From Siniperca chuatsi (lineage: Eukaryota > Chordata > Actinopteri > Centrarchiformes > Sinipercidae), in the NCBI RefSeq assembly GCF_020085105.1, contig NC_058051.1, forward strand, positions 25,205,455-25,269,454: a stretch of 64,000 nucleotides of DNA, in the 5' to 3' direction. Both the position numbers and the translations under genes were made by a program. The notes beneath the pieces were generated by a model that worked only from the letters and a program-made list of their open reading frames with translations, made no database searches and was not told the origin of the DNA. Of this stretch, positions 12,540-22,383 are shown piece after piece (position 1 is the first letter of the stretch; the number at the start of each line of letters is the position of its first letter).

Positions 12540-12990
12540 GTCATGGTTTGGGGTTTTAGTTTAGTTATTTCCTGTTTTATTTTGGTAGGAATTCTTCCTC
12601 ATGTGTCTTGTGTAGCTTTACTTCCGTCTTTGTGTAGTTCCCCTCCAGTTTTGATTATCTGCCCCCGCCCTGTTTCCCCTCTCTCATTGCCAGTTTCTCT
12701 TTGTACCCATGTGTCAAGCGTTACAGCTCTTTCTAGTGTTTTTTGGATTTACTTTATTTGTTGGACTTTCTACCTGATTTGATTGGACTTTGGATTTTCT
12801 GCCTGCTGCTTTGGATTTGTTTGCCCAAGCTGGACTGCTTTTCCGGTTTAAACTTTGCCTGCCTCATCATACCCATAAGCCTGCTGTACACTTTCTTTTG
12901 CCATTAAATCGTTGAACTTCACCAGCTCTGCCTCTGTGTCTATGTTTGGGTCCTATTTCCTCATTTCCTGAGTTCCCTGCTTGAACATCC
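12540..12990 (+). repeat. LTR-like interspersed repeat, possible solo LTR
   Basis: It starts with GTCATGGTTTGGGGTTTTAG and has ATTAAATCGTTGAACTTCAC about 90 bases before its end. It shares its opening, TTATTTCCTGTTTTA block and TTGGGTCC-type end with 33,284-33,715. The form suits a fossil solo LTR of a fish retroelement, but it could be another repeat class. It looks old and carries no coding part. Confidence 0.4.
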
Positions 12991-13161
12991 ACAACAAAAA
13001 TACCACCAGTTAAAGAGCAACATTAAATCCCTCAAGGATGTACAACAACACAGTAGTAATCTATAGCTAGTAAGTGTACATAACTCCACAAAAGTAAAAT
13101 AGAGTAAAATACACAAGTTAGCCCAACAGTTACTTAGAATGCTGTATTAGCAACACATGAC

Positions 13162-13401
13162 TAGCTTGGTTAGCAGTAAGCTGATCATAGGAATAACTAA
13201 ATTCTACTAAATAACAAATCAACAATCACCAAGCGGCTGTAATAAAAGCAGCACCTACAGATAATGCTCCACCAAGGGTATTAGCTTGGTTAGCAGTAAG
13301 CTGATCATAGGAATAAGTAAATTCTACTAAATAACAAATCAACAATCACCAAGCGGCTGTAATAAAAGCAGCACCTACAGATAATGCTCCACCAAGGGTA
13401 T
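13162..13401 (+). repeat. Tandem duplication, two 120-bp units
   Basis: Units 13,162-13,281 and 13,282-13,401 are almost identical; the one difference I see inside is AATAACTAAA against AATAAGTAAA. Exact period 120. Each carries TTAGCAGTAAGCTGATCATA and AATCACCAAGCGGCTG. No coding content. Confidence 0.95.
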
Positions 13402-14041
13402 TTGGGGAGTGGGTGAATGATGCCTGTTAGTATTTTCTTGGTCACAGATCTGTATCTGTCGCTATCTGTCGCTATCTGTCGCTATCAGTTAAACTACTAC
13501 AGAACTTTGCCAGTGGTTGCTACTAGCAACAGAATGTTCAGCTGAAACTGCTGGTGGCAGAGCAAATGTTAATTCATACTTATTAATTTCAATATTGATA
13601 CAACAAAACATCTGATGTTTTTTTTTCAGTTAGTTACTTGAGTGGAAAATGTGAATCATTTAACAGTTTTATATTCATGTGACAAACTGGATGAAAGTGT
13701 AGAGAACAGGAAACAGTTAAGTAATGAATGCAGCCTAACAGCTATAGGCCCTACTTTACCGCTTCATCTACATGAATGTAAATAAAAAATAAAAAAAGCA
13801 TGGAAGTGTCCAGCTATACACTTTTTTTGAGTGGAGGAGGATTTAAATAAACTATGTGTGATCACAATGGTGTCAACAAAACAGTATGTGAGTTGTGAAA
13901 CAAATACTACAGATTACATAAAATTTCCTAATCTGAAGTCACTCTGAAACTGCACTCGGGTTAGTATGACCAGTGTCACATTCTGTGTGTGTGTGTGTGT
14001 TTTGGCATCATGCCTCTTCATATGATTTTGTGTCATGTATG

Positions 14042-14049
14042 GTTTATAT
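14042..14049 (+). promoter_or_regulatory. Candidate TATA box of ocstamp
   Basis: GTTTATATAGGG lies about 175 bases before the ocstamp start codon, which would put transcription start near 14,070-14,080. It is followed by a CACGTG palindrome and an RBPJ-like word. Inferred from sequence and position only. Confidence 0.4.
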
Positions 14050-14072
14050 AGGGAAGAGTTGTCTTTTCATTT

Positions 14073-14091
14073 CCCACGTGGGTCGTGGGAA
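14073..14091 (+). promoter_or_regulatory. CACGTG palindrome next to an RBPJ-type CGTGGGAA word
   Basis: 14,073-14,082 is the 10-bp palindrome CCCACGTGGG, an E-box of the type bound by MITF/TFE or USF proteins. 14,084-14,091 is CGTGGGAA, the consensus core for RBPJ. Both lie in the likely ocstamp proximal promoter or 5' leader. Binding is not shown. Confidence 0.35.
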
Positions 14092-14117
14092 CTTGAAGGC
14101 GACCAACAAACACCAAC

Positions 14118-14195
14118 ATGACAGTGACTGTTCAGAGAAGTTCCCCTTTTAACCTTCACAGTCCTCCAACACTTCCCACTCCTGTTTTTCCTTAA
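14118..14195 (+). CDS. Upstream ORF in the ocstamp leader (25 aa)
   Basis: If transcription starts near the TATA box at 14,042, this ATG precedes the main start. The frame begins MTVTVQRS and ends with TAA 21 bases before the ocstamp ATG, without overlap. It may dampen translation. It could equally lie outside the transcript. Confidence 0.25.
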   Translation: MTVTVQRSSPFNLHSPPTLPTPVFP

Positions 14196-14216
14196 ACTCA
14201 TAATTTCATAGAGAGA

Positions 14217-17200
14217 ATGAAGTTCATCACAGAGAATGTTATTATGCCTTTCAGGTAAGTAATTTTTTTATTTAAATTTTTTAATGATCTGCTAAAGGAT
14301 GTTACTAATTTAAAAATATCTATTCATCTATCCTCTATCAAATATCTTATATATTATATCTATCTATTCATCTATCTATTTATCTTCTATTCATCTATCC
14401 TCTAGCATCTATCATCTATCTATCTTGTATCTTAATCTATGACGTTTCTTTACTAGGCTATCTATCGGTGTGGGGTTTATATTCAGGTAATCTGGGGCAT
14501 TTTTTTGCAATTTTGACTTTTGCTATTTATTCTGATATCTATCTAACATATTAGATCAACACCTTAGACTTTTCTGAAATCCCTAAGATGTTTTCTAACC
14601 ACACCAGAAGTAAGAATGTAGATATCATACCCAGACAAGTGACATGCCATGCCTATTAGTGTTCTTTGTGCTCAAAAAAACAATTCTTCCTGAAATTGAT
14701 AATCTGGGACAGGTTACTTTGTAATCTGGGACACTTGTATTAAAAATCCTATATCACTTTACTGTATGCATGATAAAAACTCAATATCACCAATTTTTAA
14801 AAGGCTTATGAAAAAATGACAAGTACAGAAATCTGAATAAGAAAATGTATATTATTCGTAGAAATGTCATTAATTCATAACATATAAAGTCATAGTTTTT
14901 TCACAAAGAACTAAATATCAGGAAAAATACTTTGTATCACTACACTGGATTAACAGATCTACCATGTTAATACATTTTAATTTATTTAAAACACTATTAC
15001 AATTGTATAACATTTTAAAAAATCAGCTAAAATTCAAGCAACAGTATTTGTTTGCCCAGCCTTTATTCGAGACAGGCCATTATTTGAGACAGGCATTTAT
15101 ATATTAATTTAAAAATTTGAAGACTTATTCCGGTTTCTGATGGTGAGTGTTTAAAGTGGATGGGGGTAGCTACACCTCACATGGTAACGATCTTCTAGCT
15201 AACATCAACATTTACTTAACTATTCAAATGTGTGCCAGCTAGCTACTGTGAATTTATGCTAACATTATAACCTCCAGTAGCCCACATTAACACCCATTTC
15301 TCATTATTGCATATATTTACGTTATATTAGAGTTAAGTTAAAGTATAGCAGTGCCCCACCCCCCATTCATTTTGTGGAGAACAAGAAAATCATTTGACAT
15401 TTTAGGAAATAAGTTTATTTGCTCTCTTGACAAGAGTTATATGAGATTTGTGGTTACAAGCTATAACTACTTCTTGGTGGGCAATCACAGTGTGCACTGA
15501 CTTCCAGGAGTCTTGCTGCTGTGAGATTGCCAGGCAGCCAGAGGATACACTGCACAGAAGTGCTGGGCAGATGGGTAAACAGTTACAACACTTGGACAGA
15601 TTAAATAAACATACAATGTGTTAATAAGTAAAATTTAGAGTTGTTGGTAAGTGTGTTTTTGGACTTTAGAGAGAGTCAGGCTAGCTGCTTCTCTGTGAGT
15701 CCAGTCTTTATGCTAGGCTCGGCTAATCGCCTCCTTGTTCTACTGTAGCGTCATACTTAAGGTAATAGTGTGACATTTTTGGAATTTTGCTCATTTGCTT
15801 TCTTGCTAAGAGTTATATGAGAAAGTCAATACCACTCTCGTGTCTGTCGGTTCAATATGAAGCTGCAGCCAGTTAGCTTAGCCTAGCATAAAGACTGAAA
15901 ACAGGGGGAAATAGCTAGCCTGGCTCTGTCCAAAGGTAAGAAAAATCCACCTATCAGCACTTCTGAAGCTCATTTATTAACATGTCATATCTTGTTTAAT
16001 CTGTATTAAAAAAATAATTTATGGATGGTTATGTGCTGGACTATTTATTGGCTGGGTGTGATGACTTCCTTTTGTTGTCACCGCGAAGTTGCCAGGCAAC
16101 CTGCAGAGACTTTATAGGGGCTGGTAGTCAGATTTTTTTTAACCTTTGTACAGAGTCAGGCTAACTGTTTCCCCTTTTTCCAGTATTTATACCAAGCTAA
16201 GTTAACAGTCTGCTGGCTAATATTTAATGGACAGATAGGAGAAAGGTTGTAATTTTCTCATCTAACTCTCAGCAAGAATGCAAATAAGTGTATTTCACTA
16301 TTACTTAACTTTGTTCAGGTTGTGTTTTTTCTCCTCAGGAATAGAACAGGATCTTGCAGACAGGCTCTAAAATCTGTCCTGCTTTATCTCTGGGATGTTT
16401 ACTCTGCACCTACACCTGCTGGCAGAGACGTCCTGACTCTGCTGTCTCTCTGTTTCACACTTGCCATCATCACTGGTGGCCTGCTTCATCACTGGCTGTC
16501 AAAGACTCTGAAATACAACCATGAAGCGTCCATTCAGATCGCCTGCATCTACAGTGTGGCCATGTTTGTGGTCTCATTCCTGTGTCACCCTCTGCGCTGT
16601 GTACTGACCATGATTCTGCCCACTGTCTGCACCAAACAGGGACGCAAACTCCTCATCTCAGTCTCTGTCATGATTTTAGTTTTCAACATCGTCCCTAATA
16701 TTACAGTGAATGTAGGGGCGACTGCACGCATTCTGAAGTGCACTGCTGAGGGTTTCACAAAGACTTTATTAAACTCATCTGAACCTTTGAACAAAGCAAA
16801 GCGAGACCTTGTTGAGGAAACCATCAAAGTGAAGAGGGAAGACTTGAGCATTGTCACTAACTTGAGGAAGTTAGAGCACTTCACACATGTTGATGTGTCA
16901 GAAGTCAAAAGCAGATTTACTAAGATGATTGGGCAGATAGAGGTCAACTTCTCACATGCCAGAAACCTGCTAAAAGAATACAAACTACTATCAAACCGGA
17001 TCCTTGCTGCTATTTTTGTTGCTTTGTTAATCTTTGAATCTGCACGCTACTTGAAATCTTTTCTGACATCAGTTCAGTTTGATAATGGCTACGTCTCCAA
17101 AGAGCTCCTGCAAAAAGCGACTCATGCTGGTAACAAAAGGCCAGCTAAAAATGAAACTTGTCCCACAAGCTGCAAAATAACAAGTCAGGAATGTACCTCC

Positions 17201-17820
17201 TGTTTCATAGCACTGGTCGTGGTAACATTATATTTCATTGCAATAACTTTAATAGTAGCTTTGGATCATGTTGTGTATCATATAGTTCAGGTGATTGTGC
17301 CGTGGTTTCTGGATTTTCCACCAACATCTGCCAGCATAAGTGTTAATTATAAGGTAAGACACACAAACAGTATCACCACTGCAGCTCCTTTTATTGTACC
17401 TGCAGTATTTGTTTCCTCACTGTTAGGGTTTTCATGTATTTGCTCTTTTTTTAAATCTCCTGATAGGTTCAGTGGTTCCCCCCAGCTTTTTGTATTATTC
17501 CACAATCCTGTGTCACACGGGAGCTCACAAACTTCCACAGGGATTACAAGTGGACCTTCAACCCCGAGCCGTTGCTCTGTGATGTGACAACTTCAGCCCC
17601 GAACCTGGGAGTCACACTCCTGCTGGGATGTCTCTGGCTGATGAGCTACTCTTTGGTGTTCCTCGAGGTTTATGCCAGACGGCTGCGCAGGAAAATCTCT
17701 GCATCCTTTTTTAGAAAGCAGGAGGAGAGGAGAACGGCTTACTTGATGAAGAAAATACAAGTGAAGCAGAATAAAAAAGAACAAAAAGAGACTATTTCTG
17801 TTGAGGTTGCCAGTGGGTGA
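14217..17820 (+). CDS. ocstamp: Osteoclast stimulatory transmembrane protein, 3 coding exons
   Basis: This multipass membrane protein of the DC-STAMP family is needed for cell-cell fusion of osteoclast precursors in mammals. Exons: 14,217-14,254, 16,339-17,353 and 17,467-17,820. Exon 1 encodes [12 protein letters not shown] plus two bases; its AG joins the G at 16,339 to make Arg, so reading frame and splice sites agree. The protein is about 468 aa. Hydrophobic segments lie near residues 40-65, 75-105, 110-130, 230-250, 300-325 and 405-430. A long extracellular loop is followed by the cysteine-rich [14 protein letters not shown] part of the DC-STAMP-like domain, and a basic tail (RRLRRK) ends it. 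Exon 2 ends in phase 0, and its intron is only 113 bp. It sits just downstream of slc13a3, as in human 20q13.12, which separates it from DCSTAMP. Human OCSTAMP is longer, about 566 aa from memory. Confidence 0.88.
14310..14435. repeat. Imperfect (TATC)n repeat in ocstamp intron 1
   Basis: ATCTAT, CATCTATC and TATCTATT words recur, with interruptions, just after exon 1. The remainder of intron 1 to 15,390 is AT-rich with no recognisable feature. Confidence 0.8.
15391..15760. repeat. Fold-back MITE copy 3, diverged
   Basis: In ocstamp intron 1. It begins TTTGACATTTTAGGAAATAA and ends with CAGTCTTTATGCTAGGCTCG and GCGTCATACTTA. The core has CTTCTTGGTGGGCAATCACA and TTGCCAGGCAGCC. It is more diverged than the copies at 7964 and 29,012, and lies directly before copy 4 in the same arrangement. 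Confidence 0.6.
15767..16300. repeat. Fold-back MITE copy 4, abutting ocstamp exon 2
   Basis: It begins near AATAGTGTGACATTTTTGGA. It has ACCACTCTCGTGTCTGTC, ATGAAGCTGCAGCCAGTTAG and GACTGAAAACAGGGGGAAAT, with inverted counterparts before 16,280. The end lies within about 40 bases of the exon 2 acceptor at 16,338, so the branch-point region may come from the repeat. Confidence 0.7.
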
Positions 17821-17865
17821 ACTTTCACTGTACAATGCAATGCTTGTCTTATTTTTCTGTTGGTG

Positions 17866-18710
17866 TTTTTAGCCATGCTAGTGGCGTGGCTTTAGGGAAG
17901 GCAATGTTCATCTGTCCCAACAGACCAACAGACTGAAATATTACATGGCTTGCCATGAAATGTTGTACAGACATTCATGGTCCCTGAAGGATAAACTCTA
18001 CTGACTTTGGTGATCCCCTGACTTTTCCTCTAGCGCCATCATGATGTTCACATTTAAGTTTTTAGTGAAACGTCTCGACAACTATTGGATGAAGTTCACA
18101 GACATTCAAGGTGCTCAGCTGATGAATCCTCATGACTTTGGTGAAACCATAACTTGTCATGTAGTGCCAACAACAGGTCAATGTTTAATTTGTCCAATGA
18201 AATCTCTACATCTACTTGATGCATTGGCACAAAATTATTAGATTCATGGTTCCTACACAGTGTATGTAATGGCTTTGGTGATCCCCTGACTTTTTCTCTA
18301 GTGCCTCATGAGGTTGATTTTTGTGGTTTTGAGTGAAATAGCTCAACAAAGATTGGATGGATGAAATGTTGCAACATTCATGTTCCCCTCAGGATGAATT
18401 GTACTAACTTTGGTGATCTCTTAAACTTTAATCCAGCGCCATCATCAGGTCAAAATGTTATCCACTACTATGTTATGTTTATGTTTATGATGAAATACCT
18501 GCAAAACTAATCACATTCCCAGCTTCAGTTGTACTTTGTGTTTAGTGCTAATCAGCAAATGTTAGCATGCTAACATGCAAAAACTAAGATGGTTAACATG
18601 GTCAAGATTATGAGCATGTTCGCATGCAAACGTTAGCATTTAGTTTAAAGCACTGCTGAGGTAAGTACAGCCTCACAGGGCGGCTGGCTGTGGGCTGGTG
18701 AGTCTTAGTC
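17866..18710 (+). repeat. Interspersed repeat family B, near full length
   Basis: It contains ordered blocks that recur at 23,345, 25,745, 31,745, 38,540(-) and 39,735(-): ACATTCATGGTCCCTGAAGG, CCTGACTTTTCCTCTAGCGC, ACAACTATTGGATG, ATACCTGCAAAACTAAT, TTTGTGTTTAGTGCTAAT and TTAGCATGCTAACATGC. It has no open frame and appears to be a non-autonomous element common in percomorph fish. Class unknown. Confidence 0.75.
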
Positions 18711-20800
18711 TTGTTTTTTTCAGGTTTGTGTTGCAATGTGCTTTTGCTGAGTTTCTGTTTTAGCAAAACAAACTGAAGATACAGCATGAGTCACTGTACC
18801 AACACCTTTTCCTCTACAAGCGTGTCAACAGTCGACAGCATCCCCACACTTAAAGCTGATGTGGTTTTTGTATACGTACAACCACATCCGCTCAGTTTGG
18901 AAATTTTTCACACAAAAGTCACAAGGCACATGTTTGACTGTAAATTTTTATTTTCATGTAGTGTGTATGAATTGTTTTTCTTGTGTGGTTCAATATAAAT
19001 GTGTTATTTCTTGTTTTTTTTTTACCCCTCAGCCCCACTAGATGCCACTATGGTGCTTTGGACAGATGAGGACAGAGAATATCAAAGTGTGGAAATGAAC
19101 AGTAAAATATTGAATCTTACATTTGTTTTATATTGTATCAGCCTAGATCATTTTAATAGATTAAATGAATCTGTTTCATGCACACATCCAATAATTCACT
19201 AGCCTATTTTAATCAGTGTGCCCTTACAAAAAAAATCACTTCCTTTCTCTGAAAAAGTCCTTTTGCATTTCATCAGTACGCTTCTGCCTAAAACTCCTGT
19301 GAGGCTTCGGGAGGTTATTTTAAGACATCATCCCAGAATAATAATAGAATACCTCTTTATCATCTATTTTTAATCCTAACTTTTTGTACACTTCATGATT
19401 GTCTCAAAAATCAGCAGCCTGTGTAAAGATGATACATTATTGTTGGTCCATAAATGATGAATTATTCATGTATTTTCTGTTTCTATGAATTCTCACATCA
19501 GTGTGTTGCTTACTATGTGTGTGTGTGCCAGCTCTGGGCTTATTCTGGTTGGAAAAGCAGTGAACTGAAAGATTGATTATTGTTAAAATGTAAATACAAA
19601 TGTAACTGTCGACATCCAATTTTTCCTTGATTCTTTTAGTAGATTTAAGGTTGGGAAAATCTACTTATTCTGTACTATCATACTGTATATGTTCTGTATC
19701 AGCTTGTTCCAGCTCTTCATTGAAGCTATATGATGTTTACACTGAATGAAATATTAAAACTCAAGACTTAAATAGAAATATTGTAGACATCTTGAATTTT
19801 ATTTACATTTCCCTAAAATTCAGCCTGGCATGTTTGGTAACTTTGCAAAACGTTGGGATCGCCACTAGAACTTAAAATAAATGTCTGTGGGTTTGAATAA
19901 ATTTTGGATGCACAGCATGAGTTTTTAACTGGCCCACCAGCAGGCATGCAAGTGTGTGCATCGCTAAAGACGAGCACACTAATCATTATATTTGTTCAGA
20001 CACAGTAGAGGACAGACTTCTTAGCATGCAGCAGTTCAATCAGTCAATTACCTGGACAAAACCTGTTCTGCAGGATTATTTTTCCTTCTGTGAAGCTGTT
20101 ATCTATTCATTAGAGGAAGCCTGGTGGACTGAATGTTCTGCGACTGAAAACTATTCTTCTATGAAAATGCAAGCATCTGTCATGCATTAGCATTCATACT
20201 GACAATGTCCACAAATAGAGGTTTAAAGAGCTTTCCAAGCTGTAAGTGGTTAGAATCTGTTTTCATAGCTTTGGGGAAACAGATTTTTAATGTTTTTAAG
20301 GCTGTGAAAGCTTTCCCAAATGTCACAGGAATAGCAAGAATCTTAATGTTATGATGTGTGGTCCTGATTGTCGCACAAGAGACAAGACATTTTCAAATTC
20401 TACACTCCTGAATCTATGCAAAACCAGAGAATCCAAAGCTGTTAATTTGCCCTTTCACACAGGCTGAAGTGTTTTAAATTATGTCTGCTAGTGGCAAAAA
20501 AAGGTCTGCTTCATAATTAGTGCCATTTCAGTTCAGTGACCAATCACTGCAGTGGATGATGTGTTGAATTGCAGGCTACCTCCTCTGTTCTTTGAATAAT
20601 TACAGGGTTTATGGCTACAGCCATGGTCACAGTGGTTGACATGACATTCTGGGCTTGGATGGGGAGGTGGAATTGATTTTTAAGTTGGTGGCTGTATAAG
20701 GCAGTGTGTTGCAGACTGGATATAATGGTGTGTGATGTGAAAGAGAGGGAGGGGTGCACTGGGAACATAGCGAAGGAGAGCGAGAGAGAGAGAGACATAT
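18711..20800. other. Intergenic DNA between ocstamp and the TRH-receptor gene
   Basis: AT-rich with no convincing exon. The short open frames here show no familiar protein and no flanking splice signals. The ocstamp 3' end was not located; AAATAAATG near 19,876 is one of several weak candidates. 20,760-20,790 holds a GA-rich run just before the possible first exon of the receptor gene. Confidence 0.5.
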
Positions 20801-20914
20801 GTGGACCACTAGAGCGGCTCTGGAGAAGGACTAAGCAGTCATCTGTGTTCCTTGGTTGATTGCACCTGAGTGCTGCTACCGTGCCATAGTGAATGCTACC
20901 TTCTGCAAATGATG
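20800..20914 (+). other. Possible untranslated first exon of trhr
   Basis: A GC-richer stretch ends at a strong donor (ATGATG|GTAAGC at 20,914). The next exon has a good acceptor at 22,325 (CTGTTTTTAG). TRH-receptor genes usually carry untranslated 5' exons. If spliced, a 12-codon upstream ORF is formed across the junction. The start of this exon is a guess. Confidence 0.4.
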
Positions 20915-21539
20915 GTAAGCTGCCCATTTTCTATTCTTGAAAATATTTGTTACATATTTACTTACTCTCCCACACTTTTATTTTCTTAACCTGAATCAAC
21001 TGTGAATGATTTAGCAATTTATTTCTGCTTTATTTCTTTGGCTAAGGGGCTGTACAAAAAATATTTGCTGTAGGGAGGGTTGTCTGACTTTTCTGGGAGA
21101 GCAGGGGAGGGTCTTTTATTTGTACTCACCCTAAATTTACATTTCAGCCTTCCCTTGTGAGATCTTTTTTTTTTTTTAAGTATCAAATAGTTGCAAATGA
21201 TGGCTTTAGTGTGCGCAGTGAGTCATTAAGGTGCACTTTATCATTTGCAGAGGACAACAATCCTGTCACAGTTTTAGGGCTTTACTTTTTCCTTCATAGT
21301 CAACAAGCAACTACCAGCAGTCGTTCCCCCCTTCACTTTAGTCTGCATCATAATTTAAAGTTGAAAAAAAGGTTTAAATGTGTCATATAATGTTGGCCTA
21401 TATTAAGATTCAAGTTTAGCCTTTTATTTAGTATCTCTTTATTCTAAAATAGAGAGTGGCTGGAATATTCATAATTTTAATGTGTACACTGGCAGCGGTT
21501 GTGAAAACCAGTATTTCATTAATATGTTAAACCTGCAAT

Positions 21540-22030
21540 AACTAACTTTTCTGGCCACTTGGTGGCAGCGGAAACAAGTTGTGAACACAACATTAACATT
21601 AACTTTTAAGTTGATATGGAGAACTTTATCATATTAATAATCAGTTTGCTTATTTACACATACGGGCAGTTACAGAGCAACATGATCATTCATATGAAAT
21701 CATTTTTCAGGTCACCTGGCGAATAGTCCAATATTCTCTCTCTTTTAGCTCTGTTTTTGATCTCTACCAGCTCTTTAAGGAAACATCTGGCGCTTTAGCT
21801 GCTAAATGCTCCACTATGTTCACCAACTGCTGGTAGCGTACAGTGGGTTTTTAGAGCTTTTGTGCTGAAAATGGCTGCTTGCTGTGGCCGAAAATGACGC
21901 TATGAGAGCAGTGAGAGTGAACCAAAACAGTAAAGTTGCAGCCAGACAGCTAAACAATGAGCTGGAACTCACTATAAAGCTTTGTGAAGTCGAGGGGAGC
22001 TGCCGATTCAGGTGATAATCCTCTGTAGGT
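21540..22030 (-). repeat. Interspersed repeat, reverse copy of the 3905-4330 family
   Basis: The reverse complement carries TACTGTTTTGGTTCACTCTC, GTGAACATAGTGGAGCATTT and GAGAATATTGGACTATTCGC in the same order as 3905-4330. It lies in the presumed first intron of trhr. No coding content. Confidence 0.65.
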
Positions 22031-22383
22031 TAATCACTATGAGCGACACCTCTCACATTGTTTTCACAGTCACTTGATACATTGTTACTATAAAAATATC
22101 GATTATAGCTGCTTCATCGCTTATATTAGATTGCAACACCCTCGTGTTGCAGCTTTTTTTGGTTTGTTTGTTTCTTTTAAGTGGAGATTGTGAAAAAAAT
22201 CTTAATAATGCTGGGGAACGTCTTGCTTTTTTCAAAAACCTGAATTATAAAACTCAACCCCCTCCGCCCCCCCAATAATGTCCATACAGTCCCTATCTAT
22301 TTTTTCTCTCTGTTTCTGTTTTTAGGATTTATGCTTTGTGTCCCTGGAGATCAACTGAATTGTGGCCACAAGACTTGAACACA

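Larger units (their letters stand above)
10840..14030. other. Intergenic DNA between slc13a3 and ocstamp
   Basis: No gene is seen. It holds a patch around 11,690-11,960 with a TATAAAAG word and no coding support, a palindrome-bearing block at 12,408-12,520, an LTR-like repeat at 12,540-12,990, a 120-bp tandem duplication at 13,162-13,401, a short period-10 repeat (CTATCTGTCG) at 13,454-13,490, and a TG run near 13,984. The rest is AT-rich with nothing recognised. Confidence 0.6.

Noticed and set aside
13920-14260. CRISPR-like or tRNA structures
   Set aside because: No spaced direct repeats and no cloverleaf or A/B box pattern. The same check elsewhere in the window found none that I could support.
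16322-16338. ocstamp start inside FFLLR at 16,322
   Set aside because: The codon is GTG and this stretch is the pyrimidine tract of an acceptor. Exon 1 at 14,217-14,254 joins in frame.
16585-16983. 132-codon minus-strand frame opposite ocstamp
   Set aside because: Antisense shadow of ocstamp exon 2.
22336-22383. Upstream extension of trhr ([11 protein letters not shown]...)
   Set aside because: The codon at 22,336 is TTG, not ATG, and the acceptor at 22,325 is nearby. MENNTT at 22,384 matches the family start.
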